Shown: positions 13,470-23,822, numbered from the stretch's first letter. The stretch: DNA of 64,000 nt from Bacteroidetes bacterium 47-18 (GCA_001897155.1 MKSF01000037.1:1-64000), one strand, 5' to 3'. Numbers and translations: made by a program. Notes: a model not told the origin generated them from the sequence alone.

Positions 13470-15737
13470 TTATTTAAAATTCTTTTTAAAGAAGCCCATC
13501 ATCGCCTTATAGAATTCAATGCTGTTCTCCTCCTTGGCAAATCCATGGCCTTCATTGTACTTCACCAGGTAAGGTACGTCAAAGCCTTTCGCCCTTAATG
13601 CCTTCACGATCTGGTCGGACTCATTGATATTCACCCTCGGATCATTGGCACCCTGCACTACAAACAATGGCTTTTTGATCTTATCCAGCTGGTAGACAGG
13701 CGATACCTCTTTAGCTATCTTAGCCTCTTCGGGCTTATCCAGGTCATACCAGATCTCTTTTACCATTTCCGTATAGGGCTTCCAGTATTCCGGGAAAGAA
13801 GCGAAGAATGTTTCGATATTGGATACGCCTACATAATCCACGCCACAGGTATAGAGCTCCGGCGTCTTGATCAGTCCCATCAACGTGGCATACCCGCCAT
13901 GGGAACCACCGTAAATAGCTATCTTATCCTTATCTACCCAGCCCTGGCTGATAGCATATTTAACGCCATCTTCCACGTCATCCATCGCTTTTCGTCCTAT
14001 CTGCTTAAACCCGGAAGTGAGGAATTCCTTACCGTATCCGCCGGATATCCTGAAGTTCACCTGCAGCGTAGCATAGCCGCGGCTGGCAAACAATTGTGTT
14101 TCCGGGTTGAAGCCCCAGCTATCCCTGATACCCTGCGGACCGCCATGAGGATTTACCACCAGCGGCACTTTTTTACCGTTCAGCGCTTCCTTGGGTAAGG
14201 TAATATAGCCATGTATCGTTTTACCATCCCTTGCCTTGAAGGTTATAGGCTTCATTACCGCCATATCTTCTTCTTTCAGCTGCGGCATCAGGTCGTACAG
14301 CAGGGTCGCTTTGCCGGTCCTGGTATCGTAGATATAATACCTGCCATACAGCTTATCGCTCTGAACAATGATCAGCATTTTATCTTCATTATCCGTTTTA
14401 CCGGCTACGTTAAATTCATAGCCTTTGAACTGCTTGTCCAGGTTGGCATATATTTTCTTAAAGGTCTCGCTTACAGGCACGATCTCTACTTTCTCTCCTT
14501 CATAGCCGTAAAAGTCGAGCTCCCAGTTGCGGTTCCTGGAAAGTGCCAGGATGGTAGCGTCATAGTCTTTATTGGAATAGATCTCCTTTACCACTTTACG
14601 GGTCTTGAAATCATACAGCACGATCCTGTATTTATCAGAATCCAGGTTGGTAAGCACATAAGCCTCATCCGGATTTTTACCGGCATAGTTAAAGGAAGAG
14701 ATGCTGAAGCCTTCATACCATTTGCTTTCGCTTACGAGCTTGAAATCTTTTTCACCATCCAGCCTGTAGTATAATTGGGATTTGGTACCATCCTTCATTT
14801 TATAATACGCTTTGAGCTCTCCGTTTTTATTGAATTCATAGCCGCTGATAGGATTGGAAGGATCTTCATTGGTAAACAGCTTTTCCGTAACGCCGGTAGT
14901 TACATTCACCTTATACGGCTCATGGATCTGCTTATTCTCTTTGTTCATACTGACAATAATGAATTCCTTATGGTCCCTGGAAGCGCTGATAATGCTGGCC
15001 TGCACACCTTCGTAAGGTGTCAGGTCCATAGTATTGGAACCGTCAAGATCCGTGGCATAGATATGATAATTCTCATCGCCGCCCTTATCCATTACGTATA
15101 GGAGCCTGTTATCATTTACCCAGCCGTAGCCCCTGATGAGCTCTTCTTTCTCTTCAATGGCACGGGTCACTTTCCCGGTCGCTATCTCCTTTACATACAC
15201 GTGGTTCTTATTATTGGCATCCTTTTCCTTGTAGGAGAGGTATTTACCGTTAGGGGACAACTGGAAGCTGCTGGACTTCGGTCTTGCAAAATAGTCCTCT
15301 ACCTTATATTTGTAATTGCCCTTGTCCAGGTCGATCAGCTTCTGGATATCGGCAGCGGAAGAAGGTAATGTCAGGTCTCCGGGCAGCTTTACCTCGGCTT
15401 TGGTCAGGTTTAAAGGCAGCTCCATACCGGCCTGGTAAAAAGTTCCTTCAATAACCTCACCCTTCAGCGTACCTTTATAGGATATGCCCGCCTGAGACAT
15501 ACCCAGCACCAGGTCAGGGTTGGTAAATTCCGCTTTATCCAGCGGTAATCCCATGGCCTTCTGCATCGGGATGTCCAATGTGGCGCTTATCGCGTCACCC
15601 TGCTCCTCGATCTTGAATATCAGTTCCATTTTGGTCCCCTGGACCTCCAGGTTGCCTTTCCAGGCACCGGCAACCTGTGCCAGCAATTCGCCTATGCCCA
15701 TAATCATCAATAAGCTTGATATGAATAATTTTTTCAT
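13470..15737 (-). CDS. S9 family (prolyl oligopeptidase-like) peptidase, exported
   Basis: This protein has 755 residues. Residues 1-21 are a signal peptide (…G-E-L-L-A-Q). Residues about 22-115 form a small beta-rich domain (A-G-A-W-K-G-N-L, G-T-F-Y-Q-A-G) often found at the front of Bacteroidota hydrolases. Residues about 130-490 are the beta-propeller, and about 500-755 the alpha/beta-hydrolase domain. The catalytic triad is readable: S612 in G-G-S-H-G-G, D699 in A-N-D-P-R-V, and H731 in N-E-G-H-G-F. It probably cleaves peptides in the periplasm as a DPP4/acylaminoacyl-peptidase-like enzyme; the exact specificity cannot be read. It is monocistronic. Confidence 0.9.
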   Translation of the reverse strand: MKKLFISSLLMIMGIGELLAQVAGAWKGNLEVQGTKMELIFKIEEQGDAISATLDIPMQKAMGLPLDKAEFTNPDLVLGMSQAGISYKGTLKGEVIEGTFYQAGMELPLNLTKAEVKLPGDLTLPSSAADIQKLIDLDKGNYKYKVEDYFARPKSSSFQLSPNGKYLSYKEKDANNKNHVYVKEIATGKVTRAIEEKEELIRGYGWVNDNRLLYVMDKGGDENYHIYATDLDGSNTMDLTPYEGVQASIISASRDHKEFIIVSMNKENKQIHEPYKVNVTTGVTEKLFTNEDPSNPISGYEFNKNGELKAYYKMKDGTKSQLYYRLDGEKDFKLVSESKWYEGFSISSFNYAGKNPDEAYVLTNLDSDKYRIVLYDFKTRKVVKEIYSNKDYDATILALSRNRNWELDFYGYEGEKVEIVPVSETFKKIYANLDKQFKGYEFNVAGKTDNEDKMLIIVQSDKLYGRYYIYDTRTGKATLLYDLMPQLKEEDMAVMKPITFKARDGKTIHGYITLPKEALNGKKVPLVVNPHGGPQGIRDSWGFNPETQLFASRGYATLQVNFRISGGYGKEFLTSGFKQIGRKAMDDVEDGVKYAISQGWVDKDKIAIYGGSHGGYATLMGLIKTPELYTCGVDYVGVSNIETFFASFPEYWKPYTEMVKEIWYDLDKPEEAKIAKEVSPVYQLDKIKKPLFVVQGANDPRVNINESDQIVKALRAKGFDVPYLVKYNEGHGFAKEENSIEFYKAMMGFFKKNFK

Positions 15738-15762
15738 TGTAGATCAGTATTAATTTACTTTA

Positions 15763-15770
15763 CAAATATA
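15763..15770 (-). promoter_or_regulatory. Candidate -7 box of the S9 peptidase gene
   Basis: The minus strand reads TATATTTG, a perfect match to TAnnTTTG, 25 bases before the ATG at 15737. No TTTG is seen at the expected upstream distance. Confidence 0.45.
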
Positions 15771-15823
15771 GCTAACTGCGGCGCATCTGCCATCACTGCA
15801 TAAATAAAAAACATATATTTTCG

Positions 15824-15955
15824 ATGGATGGCCCAATGACATCGCCCAATACAAGGTTTATTCCTATCAGTACCAGCCTGTATGCCGCACTCTTCATTGT
15901 ACCCGCACTGCTGCAAGCGCTTTTTTACTACCCCTTTTTATTTTACTTTTATTGA
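15824..15955 (+). CDS. Possible 43-residue membrane peptide
   Basis: An ATG-started frame (second in-frame ATG at 15836) ends with TGA at 15953-15955, 12 bases before the next gene's ATG. The product has a polar start (M-D-G-P-M-T-S-P-N-T-R) and a continuous hydrophobic segment with aromatic clusters (F-Y-Y-P-F-L-F-Y-F-Y at the end). It may be a real small membrane protein, a leader peptide for the downstream gene, or chance. Nothing in the sequence decides between these. Confidence 0.3.
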   Translation: MDGPMTSPNTRFIPISTSLYAALFIVPALLQALFYYPFLFYFY

Positions 15956-15967
15956 AAACTATCGCTG

Positions 15968-17044
15968 ATGAATCCGCTGAAATACATAATGTCCGTTACA
16001 GTCCTGCTGCTGTGCATGGCCGGCTATGCACAGGTCCCGCAATACCTCAGCAGCACGGTCCTTGGTGAAGAGGAACTGACCAGCCCCGGCAGCTATACCG
16101 GGCTCGCCGCGGCATTCAACAACCGGAAGGTAAGGGTGAACCAGGTATTCGTCCGGGACAGGGACAATTTATTTATCAACTACAAGAAAGCAGATACCCT
16201 GACATTCGATGCCCCGCTCTATACTACCGGCGCCGGAGATGATTATACCCTGGAAGGGCTGGCCTTTTATAAAAGAAAGAACGACCGCTATGAATTGCAG
16301 TTCGCCAATGACTACGCGTTCTTCTGCACCAGCTGCAATAATATGCAGAGCCATCCTGTCAGCTTCTCCGGCGATACGCTGCTGCTATCCATATACTGGG
16401 GGCCGAGCGTGGCAAGCGTTTCCGATCATTACAGCTTTGTATGGCAGCCCGGTAGCCGGCAATGGCTGCTGCAGACGGCTTATTATCCCTGGACCAATGA
16501 TGCCGGCGAAACATCCCATACCTTGCTCCTGGCCTCAGAACAGTACAGGATCCTGCTGGATACCTTTAATGCGGAACTTTTTCCTTTCCACCATGAAAAG
16601 GGACTGGTGAAGTTTTCCCTGGATTATCCCCAGGGAGATATTGCAGCGCTGGAAAAAGCCCTCCGGACGATTCCCGCTGCCGGTCGAAAATACCTGCCCT
16701 TACTGTTCAGCGAAGACGATATGTATGTTTTCCTGGCAATACTGGAAGATAAGCTGCAAACGGAAGCGGTCATTACCAGCAGCACCGTTACTGGACTGAA
16801 CAACATCGCGTATTACCTGGAACAGGCCAACAGCACACCGGCAGCGGTCATGCTGCTGGAAAAGATCATTGCTGCTTTTCCTGAAAGAGAAGTAGCACAC
16901 CTGAACCTTGCAGATGCCTATACCAAGCTGGACCGGCCGGAAAAGGCCAAAGAACATTATATACGCTACCTGCAGCAGATGCGGAAGCGCGGACTGGAAC
17001 ATAAGGTACCCCAAAGGGTAAAGACCATACTGGATATCCCCTAA
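15968..17044 (+). CDS. Exported protein with C-terminal TPR repeats, function unknown
   Basis: This protein has 358 residues and a signal peptide (M-N-P-L-K-Y-I-M-S…G-Y-A-Q, cut near 22). The middle part is beta-rich with Y-W-G-P-S-V and Y-Y-P-W-T-N-D segments. The C-terminal 90 residues form at least two tetratricopeptide units (N-I-A-Y-Y-L-E-Q-A…A-V-M-L-L-E-K-I; A-H-L-N-L-A-D-A-Y-T-K-L…A-K-E-H-Y-I-R-Y-L). The N-terminal part was not recognised. It is convergent with the TonB receptor gene and probably periplasmic. Confidence 0.75.
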   Translation: MNPLKYIMSVTVLLLCMAGYAQVPQYLSSTVLGEEELTSPGSYTGLAAAFNNRKVRVNQVFVRDRDNLFINYKKADTLTFDAPLYTTGAGDDYTLEGLAFYKRKNDRYELQFANDYAFFCTSCNNMQSHPVSFSGDTLLLSIYWGPSVASVSDHYSFVWQPGSRQWLLQTAYYPWTNDAGETSHTLLLASEQYRILLDTFNAELFPFHHEKGLVKFSLDYPQGDIAALEKALRTIPAAGRKYLPLLFSEDDMYVFLAILEDKLQTEAVITSSTVTGLNNIAYYLEQANSTPAAVMLLEKIIAAFPEREVAHLNLADAYTKLDRPEKAKEHYIRYLQQMRKRGLEHKVPQRVKTILDIP

Positions 17045-17084
17045 ATCAACAGGCGCCGCTTTTAAAAGCGGCGCCTGTTGATTT
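17043..17084. terminator. Bidirectional terminator
   Basis: A perfect 21-bp inverted repeat, beginning aaatcaacaggcgccgcttt, lies between the convergent genes ending at 17044 (plus) and 17088 (minus) and would terminate both transcripts. Confidence 0.85.
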
Positions 17085-17087
17085 ATT

Positions 17088-19529
17088 TTAAAACCTGACA
17101 GCGAGCTTCAGGTTAATGAGGCGTGCGGTAAGCCTGTCCGGTACGCCATATACGCGGTTAGAGCTGAAATCCTGTATCCATTCATAGGACAGCACATTAC
17201 GGATATTCAGCAGGTTAAAGACCTCCAGGCTCAACCAGACCGATTCAAACCGGTTCAGCAGGCCGAAATTATATTCGCCTTTTTTATTACCATCCACCAG
17301 GAGGGCCGCAAATCCGATATCCACTCTTTTATAGTCCGGCACCCTGAGCTGGTAATCGGAGCTCCAGTTGGTATTCGGAGGCCAGAAAGGTAGGCCGGTG
17401 GAATACATCATATTCACAAAAGCCTTGAAGTTCTTATTTCTCGGCAGGTAATCGGAAAAGTACATACCAACGCTGACCCGCTGGTCCGTAGGGCGGGGCA
17501 CAAAGGAAGACCATTCACTGGTAGCGCGGTTGAATATCCTGTTCTCCGTTTTCATCAGGCCCAGGCTCACCCAGGACTCCGCGTCCTTTACCAGGTTTCC
17601 GAAAAGGCGCACCTCTCCGCCATAGGCATATCCTTTGGCATCGTTATTGGCCAGGTACCGGATTCTTACATTATCATATTCATAAGGTACCAGGTCCCAG
17701 AGCTCTTTATAATACAGCTCTGCCGTCAGCTTGAACGGCTTCTCATCCCAGGCCGTAAAGTTCCAGTCAAAGCCGGCGGAGGTCTGGTAAGATTTCTGTG
17801 ATTTCAGGTCGGTATGCAGCACACCTTCCATATCGCGCATTTCCCTGTAAAATGCGGGCTGGGCATACACACCCGTTGCCAGCCTGAATACGATCTTCCT
17901 GTTGCCGGGGGCATAGGAAAGCTGTGCTCTCGGGCTTACGATCAGCTCCTTATTAAAAGACGTGTAGGTAATCCTGGACCCTATGTTCAGCGTCATCCTG
18001 TTGCTGTCATCCAGCACGATATTATCCTGGAGGTAAGCGGAGAGCTTCCGGTAATTGAGTGTATTATAGGCCGACACACTCCGGTTCATATAAATAGCGT
18101 TGTCGCTGTAGGGCTGCGAAAATCCCGCGGAATCACGGCGCTGCCATTCGAGCAGGCGGTCATCGATATTGAAGAGCATCATCTCCGCACCCCACAATAT
18201 AAAATGCCGGTCGGCAGTCGTATGGCCCTTATGAGCAAGGTTAAAGACATTGGCGTTCAGCCTGTTCCTGGCATAATCATGGATCTCGCCGCTGCCCAGG
18301 GCCTGCTTATTCTCACCAAATGACGATTTGCCTATATCACTCTCTACCGCGAACAGGTCATAAAGACCGTTGATATCATAGTTCTCCTCCTCCACGGTCT
18401 GGTAGAAGGATGCCAGCAGCTTCAGGCGGGTCCTTCCCGTAGGCCGGAAGGTCAGGGAGGTGCCCACAAAGCGGGTGTCGAACTGGTCGATCTCGTTACC
18501 GTTATAATTGGTCTGTAAGCTGTAAACATTATTAAAGTAGCCGAATGCTTCCGTGCTGGATTCCGGCTGCATACGGAACCGGTTCCTGGCATAGTTGGCC
18601 AGCACTTCCCACTCCCAGCTCCTGTTGAATTTATAGCTGATCAGCGCCTGTATATCCGTAAAGGAAGGATTGTACTGTCCCTTTACCGGCTGGGACCTCA
18701 GAAAATACTGGTTGGATTTCTGGCGGGCGCCGAACAGGTAGGTGAGCTTCCTGTTTTTGGAGGCGCCTTCCAGGTGCATCTGCGCGCCGAGCAGGCTCAG
18801 CATGGCCGAACCGGCAAATTGCCTGGGACGCTTATACGTGATATCGAGCGCGGAAGAAAGCTTGTCCCCGTACCTGGCCTGGAAACCGCCCACGGAAAAG
18901 GTCACCCCTTCGGTAAGGTCGGCATTGATAAAGCTCAGGCCCTCCTGCTGACCCGACCGGATCAGGAAAGGACGAAAGATCTCAAAATCGTTCACATACA
19001 CCAGGTTCTCATCATAATTACCGCCTCTTACCCGGTACTGGGAGGTCATTTCGTTCTTATCGCCGAGCAATACTTTCAGCCGGCCCTCCACCCCGCCTAC
19101 GGGACTGGGATCCACCTGGTAGTTTTTCATGCTCATTCTTATGGTACCCGCCTCTTCCCTGCTGGTCTGGTCGGCAAAGTTGACGCCGTCCAGCTCATCA
19201 AAGAGGCTTTTAAGGATCACCACCTGCTCCGACACCTCGTTATCCTTAAGCTGTACCTTTACAAACTCCGATTCATAGCCCGGCAGGATGATCTTCAGGG
19301 TCACTCTTTTGTTGGAAGGGACCTGTATCTCGTAGTTACCTAGGCTGTCCGCTTCCACCGATTCCTTATTACCGGTATTCAGCACCTTCGCCTTTACCCC
19401 CACTTCATTCAGGTCGGTCGTGATGATACCTTTTACTGTAGCATGCTGTGCCCATAGCTGGGAAGAAAACAATACACCAGCGGCAAGGCAGATACTCCGG
19501 ACACTTACATTTACAACAGGAAAATTCAT
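17088..19529 (-). CDS. TonB-dependent outer membrane receptor
   Basis: This protein has about 813 residues from the ATG at 19529; the frame extends to 19568, but M-N-F-P-V-V-N-V-S-V-R-S begins a better signal peptide, cut after L-W-A-Q. A carboxypeptidase-regulatory-like beta domain follows (A-T-V-K-G-I-I-T-T…G-N-Y-E-I-Q-V-P). Then come the plug (S-Q-Y-R-V-R-G-G-N-Y-D-E-N-L-V-Y-V-N-D) and a large beta-barrel ending in R-F. It resembles TonB receptors for small ligands rather than SusC, and no SusD gene is adjacent. The substrate is unknown. Confidence 0.85.
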   Translation of the reverse strand: MNFPVVNVSVRSICLAAGVLFSSQLWAQHATVKGIITTDLNEVGVKAKVLNTGNKESVEADSLGNYEIQVPSNKRVTLKIILPGYESEFVKVQLKDNEVSEQVVILKSLFDELDGVNFADQTSREEAGTIRMSMKNYQVDPSPVGGVEGRLKVLLGDKNEMTSQYRVRGGNYDENLVYVNDFEIFRPFLIRSGQQEGLSFINADLTEGVTFSVGGFQARYGDKLSSALDITYKRPRQFAGSAMLSLLGAQMHLEGASKNRKLTYLFGARQKSNQYFLRSQPVKGQYNPSFTDIQALISYKFNRSWEWEVLANYARNRFRMQPESSTEAFGYFNNVYSLQTNYNGNEIDQFDTRFVGTSLTFRPTGRTRLKLLASFYQTVEEENYDINGLYDLFAVESDIGKSSFGENKQALGSGEIHDYARNRLNANVFNLAHKGHTTADRHFILWGAEMMLFNIDDRLLEWQRRDSAGFSQPYSDNAIYMNRSVSAYNTLNYRKLSAYLQDNIVLDDSNRMTLNIGSRITYTSFNKELIVSPRAQLSYAPGNRKIVFRLATGVYAQPAFYREMRDMEGVLHTDLKSQKSYQTSAGFDWNFTAWDEKPFKLTAELYYKELWDLVPYEYDNVRIRYLANNDAKGYAYGGEVRLFGNLVKDAESWVSLGLMKTENRIFNRATSEWSSFVPRPTDQRVSVGMYFSDYLPRNKNFKAFVNMMYSTGLPFWPPNTNWSSDYQLRVPDYKRVDIGFAALLVDGNKKGEYNFGLLNRFESVWLSLEVFNLLNIRNVLSYEWIQDFSSNRVYGVPDRLTARLINLKLAVRF

Positions 19530-19721
19530 ATATATTTTCAGAAACGCTCTACGATAGTATGATTGCAATAAACGTGCAATTTACCTAAAGTATTATATTT
19601 TCCGATTCTTAATTTACTTTATTAACACACCGGCCTGATTACTGCCGCTTTATGAATTCTTTTATTTAGTTATCCCAGATGTGCCAAAACTGTGAAATAA
19701 TTACGAATTTTGCTGACAGTT

Positions 19722-21803
19722 ATGGATAATAAATATAATAGGATCTTAATTACGGCAGCATTGCCCTATGCCAACGGACCGGTACACATCGGCCACCTGG
19801 CGGGTTGCTTTTTACCTGCCGATATATATGCCCGTTTCCAGAGGGCCCGTAAGCGTGATGTGCAATTTATAGGCGGCAGCGATGAGCACGGTGTACCCAT
19901 CACCATCAGGGCGATGAAAGAAGGGATCACGCCACAGGATGTGGTGGATAAGTACCATAAGATCATCAAGGACAGCCTGGAAGCTATGGGTATCAGCTTT
20001 GATATTTACTCCCGGACCTCTTCAGAGATACACCGCCAGACCTCCCAGGATTTTTTCAGGAAACTGTATGATGACGGCATATTTGAAGAGCGCGTCTCCG
20101 AGCAGTATTTTGATGAAGAGAAACAGATGTTCCTTGCCGACAGGTATATTACAGGCACCTGTCCTGTCTGCCAGAACGAGAATGCCTATGGCGACCAGTG
20201 CGAAAAGTGCGGCTCAACCTTGTCTCCCGAGCAGCTGATCAACCCGAGAAGCGCCCTGAGCAATGCCGTACCGGTAAAAAAAGCGACCACACACTGGTAT
20301 TTCCCGCTGAATAAATACGAGGATTTCCTGAAAACATGGATACTGGAAGGAAAGAAGGACGAATGGAAGCCCAATGTGTACGGCCAGTGCAAATCCTGGC
20401 TGGACAGCGGACTGCAGCCCCGCGCCATGACCCGGGACAGCAGCTGGGGCGTACCGGTACCCATCGAAGGCGCCGAAGGAAAAGTGCTGTACGTATGGTT
20501 TGATGCGCCTATCGGCTATATCAGCGCCACCAAGGAACTGTTACCCCAGGCCTGGGACACTTACTGGAAACAGGAAGATACCAAGCTGGTGCATTTTATA
20601 GGCAAGGATAATATCGTCTTCCATTGCATCATCTTCCCCGCTATGCTGAAGGCGCACGGCGGCTATATCCTGCCGGATAATGTGCCTGCCAACGAGTTCC
20701 TGAATATAGAAGGAGAAAAAGTATCCACATCCCGTAACTGGGCCGTGTGGGTGCACGAATATTTACAGGATTTCCCGGGTATGCAGGATGCGCTGCGCTA
20801 TGTATTGTGCACCAACGCGCCCGAAACAAAGGACAACGATTTTACCTGGAAGGATTTCCAGGAGCGTGTCAATAATGAGCTGGTGGCCGTGTTCGGCAAT
20901 TTCATCAACCGCGCGATGGTGCTGATGCATAAGCTGTGCGGCGGCAGGGTACCTGCTTTCCATGAGGAAGCAAAGACCGACCTGGACCTGCAGATGATAC
21001 AATCGCTGCAGACCTCCAAGAAAATAGTAACAGACAGTATAGAAAATTACAAGTTCAGGGATGCGCTGTTCGAAGTGATAGACATCGCCAGGAGAGGCAA
21101 CAAGTATCTCCAGGATGTGGCACCCTGGACCCTGGCCAAAACGCCGGAACTGCAGCAGCAGAACCAGCAGCTGATAGATAATTGTCTTCATATCGCGCTG
21201 CAGCTTACCGCCAACCTGGCCATATTCATCAATCCCTTCCTGCCCGAAACAGCAGGGAAGATCTGCCATATGCTGACGGTTGTCAATAAGATACTGGAAT
21301 GGGAAAACGCAGGCAGGATGGACCTGCTGAAGACCAATTACCCGCTGCGGCCGCCGGAGCTGCTGTTCCGGAAAATAGAAGATGCGGAAATAGAAGCGCA
21401 AAGGGAAAAGCTGCATGCCGCGGCTGTTAAGAAGACAGACGAGCAGGCGCCGCCCGATTTCCTTCCGGTCAAAGAAACCATTGGGTTTGATGATTTTTCA
21501 AAGATAGACCTGCGGGCCGGTACCATTGTAGCCGCCGAAAAGGTCAAAAAAGCGGACAAGCTGCTGCAGCTGCAGGTTGACCTGGGATTTGAGACCCGGA
21601 CCATTGTTTCAGGCATCGCCCTTCATTATACACCGGAGGAGATCATAGGACAGCAGGTAACCGTGGTTACCAACCTCGCTCCCCGGAAAATGAAAGGCAT
21701 AGAAAGCCAGGGTATGATATTGATGAGCGAGGACGCTGACGGCAAGCTGGTATTTGTATCCCCCAGGGATAATGCGGCAAAGAACGGCGCTGTAGTAAGC
21801 TAA
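19722..21803 (+). CDS. metG: Methionyl-tRNA synthetase
   Basis: This cytoplasmic enzyme charges tRNA-Met. The ATG at 19722 (M-D-N-K-Y-N-R) is preferred over 19710, giving about 693 residues. The HIGH signature is P-V-H-I-G-H near residue 22. The zinc knuckle shows C-P-V-C and C-E-K-C, four cysteines in the connective region. The KMSKS loop reads E-K-V-S-T-S-R-N, the form common in Bacteroidota. The C-terminal 110 residues are the OB-fold tRNA-binding (Arc1p/EMAP-like) domain ([11 protein letters not shown]…[11 protein letters not shown]). Full length; a single gene with a spacer of about 80 bases to the next. Confidence 0.97.
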   Translation: MDNKYNRILITAALPYANGPVHIGHLAGCFLPADIYARFQRARKRDVQFIGGSDEHGVPITIRAMKEGITPQDVVDKYHKIIKDSLEAMGISFDIYSRTSSEIHRQTSQDFFRKLYDDGIFEERVSEQYFDEEKQMFLADRYITGTCPVCQNENAYGDQCEKCGSTLSPEQLINPRSALSNAVPVKKATTHWYFPLNKYEDFLKTWILEGKKDEWKPNVYGQCKSWLDSGLQPRAMTRDSSWGVPVPIEGAEGKVLYVWFDAPIGYISATKELLPQAWDTYWKQEDTKLVHFIGKDNIVFHCIIFPAMLKAHGGYILPDNVPANEFLNIEGEKVSTSRNWAVWVHEYLQDFPGMQDALRYVLCTNAPETKDNDFTWKDFQERVNNELVAVFGNFINRAMVLMHKLCGGRVPAFHEEAKTDLDLQMIQSLQTSKKIVTDSIENYKFRDALFEVIDIARRGNKYLQDVAPWTLAKTPELQQQNQQLIDNCLHIALQLTANLAIFINPFLPETAGKICHMLTVVNKILEWENAGRMDLLKTNYPLRPPELLFRKIEDAEIEAQREKLHAAAVKKTDEQAPPDFLPVKETIGFDDFSKIDLRAGTIVAAEKVKKADKLLQLQVDLGFETRTIVSGIALHYTPEEIIGQQVTVVTNLAPRKMKGIESQGMILMSEDADGKLVFVSPRDNAAKNGAVVS

Positions 21804-21881
21804 TGAAAGAACCGGGACTGTGCACCGATTGAAAGGTCATGGAACTCAGGGCCCGGTAGATAAAAAGATTTAATAAAGGGA

Positions 21882-22727
21882 ATGGTAATAACACTTCTAT
21901 CTGATTTCGGGTTACAGGACAGTTATGTGGCACAGGCAAAAGGCATCCTGCTGCAGCATAGCTATACCGACCATATCATAGATATCAGCCACAGTGTGTC
22001 TCCATTCTCTGTTTCCAATGCGTCTTATATCTTAAAGGACTGCTTTAATAATTTCCCAAAGAAGACCATTCACCTTTCGCTGATCAATATCCTGCATCAA
22101 TTACCCGCACAGGCCCTGATGCTGGAATTGAATGACCAGTGGGTGATCGCAGCAGACAATGGCTTCCTGCCCATGTTCGTAGAGGACAAGGACAGGGAAA
22201 AAGCCCTGGTATATAAGCTGCCGGTAGCTGCCGGCAATTACTATGAGTGGATAGAGCAGGTAGCCGCCATTATCGGGCAGTTATACAGCAATCCGCAACT
22301 GCTCCGGTCTTATCCCGCCATTACCCTGGCGCCCAACGAGATGCAGATGAATCTCAATATTACCCACCAGTCGGTAGAGTGCAATGTGCTGCATATAGAT
22401 ATTTACGGCAACCTGATATTTGCCATCCACCGTGATCTATTCGAAACCCTCAGGAACGGCAGGAATTATAAATTGAGGCTGCGTGACAATACGGTCATTG
22501 ATACCATTGTAGAGAATTATACGGACGTGGGGCAAAGCACCGTGCTGGCCAGGTTCAATCACATAGGCTACCTGGAAGTGGCCGTCCGGGAAGACGCAGC
22601 CAGCACCCTGCTAGGATATAACCTGTTCAAGAAAGACCAGGTCTTTTACACTACTTTAAAGATAGAATTCTATGATCATCAGGATAGTAAAAATGATATT
22701 CAGACCGGAAGCGGCACAGGCATTTGA
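21882..22727 (+). CDS. SAM hydrolase / fluorinase-family protein (DUF62)
   Basis: This protein has 281 residues. The N-terminal L-L-S-D-F-G-L-Q-D-S-Y-V-A-Q-A-K-G is the hallmark of the S-adenosyl-L-methionine hydroxide adenosyltransferase family, which hydrolyses SAM to adenosine and methionine, with relatives that are fluorinases and chlorinases. I-I-D-I-S-H-S-V-S-P-F-S-V matches the family core, and the C-terminal beta domain has I-D-I-Y-G-N-L-I. Hydrolase activity is the usual function of the bacterial members. The end overlaps the start of the next gene by 56 bases in another frame. Confidence 0.88.
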   Translation: MVITLLSDFGLQDSYVAQAKGILLQHSYTDHIIDISHSVSPFSVSNASYILKDCFNNFPKKTIHLSLINILHQLPAQALMLELNDQWVIAADNGFLPMFVEDKDREKALVYKLPVAAGNYYEWIEQVAAIIGQLYSNPQLLRSYPAITLAPNEMQMNLNITHQSVECNVLHIDIYGNLIFAIHRDLFETLRNGRNYKLRLRDNTVIDTIVENYTDVGQSTVLARFNHIGYLEVAVREDAASTLLGYNLFKKDQVFYTTLKIEFYDHQDSKNDIQTGSGTGI

Positions 22728-22977
22728 AACATTGTTCGCTGAGCGTAAGGAACAGATCGCCGGTTTCCCGGGCTGCTCCCACCTGGAATTGCTGAAAGAT
22801 ACTGCTAACGGCAGCTATACTTATTTTACCTACAGCTACTGGGAGGATGCCGCAGCCCTGGACAGGTACCGGTCATCCGACCTTTTCAGGGATACATGGC
22901 AAAAGACCAAAGCTCTTTTTGCCGAACGGGCCGAAGCATGGAGCGTCTCCCGGGAGTTCATATCCTCGGATGTATAA
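22672..22977 (+). CDS. ABM-domain (antibiotic biosynthesis monooxygenase-like) protein
   Basis: This 101-residue dimeric ferredoxin-like alpha/beta-barrel protein reads M-I-I-R-I-V-K-M-I-F-R-P-E at the start, with F-P-G-C-S-H-L-E-L-L and Y-S-Y-W-E-D-A-A-A-L-D-R-Y in the body, and W-S-V near the end. This is the ABM pattern (putative quinol or heme-type small monooxygenases; many members have no known role). The start at 22672 matches the usual family N-terminus and lies inside the upstream SAM-hydrolase gene; an ATG at 22693 is the alternative. The substrate is unknown. Confidence 0.82.
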   Translation: MIIRIVKMIFRPEAAQAFETLFAERKEQIAGFPGCSHLELLKDTANGSYTYFTYSYWEDAAALDRYRSSDLFRDTWQKTKALFAERAEAWSVSREFISSDV

Positions 22978-23156
22978 TTGAAAGTTGTACCGGCGTATTT
23001 ACCTGTTATTCACCGGCTTATCACCCCGTCATGCTATCTTTACCCAAACCTTAAATAAAGTTTAATTATAGATGATTAGAAGGTTCATATTTTTATCTTC
23101 AGGCATTTGATTGTATATTCGCGTATAATTAGTTCTAACTTTATAAACAAAATATT

Positions 23157-23756
23157 ATGGCACACACACTTCCTAATTTACCATACGATTATACAGCATT
23201 AGAGCCCTACATTGATGCCCAGACCATGGAAATACACCACGGCAGACACCACAAAGCATATGTTGACAATCTCAACAAGGCCATTGAAGGTACGGAAGCC
23301 GAGAAGCTCTCCTTAGAAGATTTAATGAAAAATATCACTAACTATCCTGCTGCGGTACGCAACAACGGCGGCGGTCATTATAATCACTCCTTATTCTGGA
23401 CGGTCCTGGGCAATAACGGCTCCAAGCCTTCCGGTAAGCTGGCCGATGCCATCGAAGCGTTTGGCGGACTGGAAACATTGAAGGAAAAGGTAAATGCTGC
23501 AGGCGCTGCAAGATTCGGTTCCGGCTGGGCCTGGGTATGCGTTAATAACGGCAAAATCGAGGTTTGCTCCACACCTAACCAGGACAACCCGCTGATGCCT
23601 GATACCGGCTGTAACGGCACGCCGATCTTCGGTATTGACGTATGGGAGCACGCCTATTACCTGAAATACCAGAACAAGCGCCCTGACTACCTGAATGCCA
23701 TCTGGAATGTTGTCAACTGGGAAGAAGTCGGTAAAAGATTCGAAGCTGCATTGTAA
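23157..23756 (+). CDS. sodA: Superoxide dismutase, Mn type
   Basis: This 199-residue cytoplasmic enzyme disproportionates superoxide. Metal ligands are readable: H27 (M-E-I-H-H-G-R-H-H), H77 (G-G-G-H-Y-N-H), and D161 and H165 ([11 protein letters not shown]). The outer-sphere pattern (Gly in G-G-G-H plus Q142 in N-Q-D-N-P-L-M) is that of manganese enzymes; cambialistic use of iron cannot be excluded. Full length, no signal peptide. It stands alone with a strong terminator behind it. Confidence 0.96.
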   Translation: MAHTLPNLPYDYTALEPYIDAQTMEIHHGRHHKAYVDNLNKAIEGTEAEKLSLEDLMKNITNYPAAVRNNGGGHYNHSLFWTVLGNNGSKPSGKLADAIEAFGGLETLKEKVNAAGAARFGSGWAWVCVNNGKIEVCSTPNQDNPLMPDTGCNGTPIFGIDVWEHAYYLKYQNKRPDYLNAIWNVVNWEEVGKRFEAAL

Positions 23757-23788
23757 GCGGATCATTACCGTTTAAATAAAAAATTAAA

Positions 23789-23822
23789 GAAGTTACAATT
23801 ATAAATATTGTAACTTTTTTTA
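23789..23822 (+). terminator. Intrinsic terminator of the superoxide dismutase gene
   Basis: A 10-bp stem AAGTTACAAT/ATTGTAACTT with a 7-base loop is followed directly by a T-tract, 34 bases past the stop codon. Confidence 0.85.
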
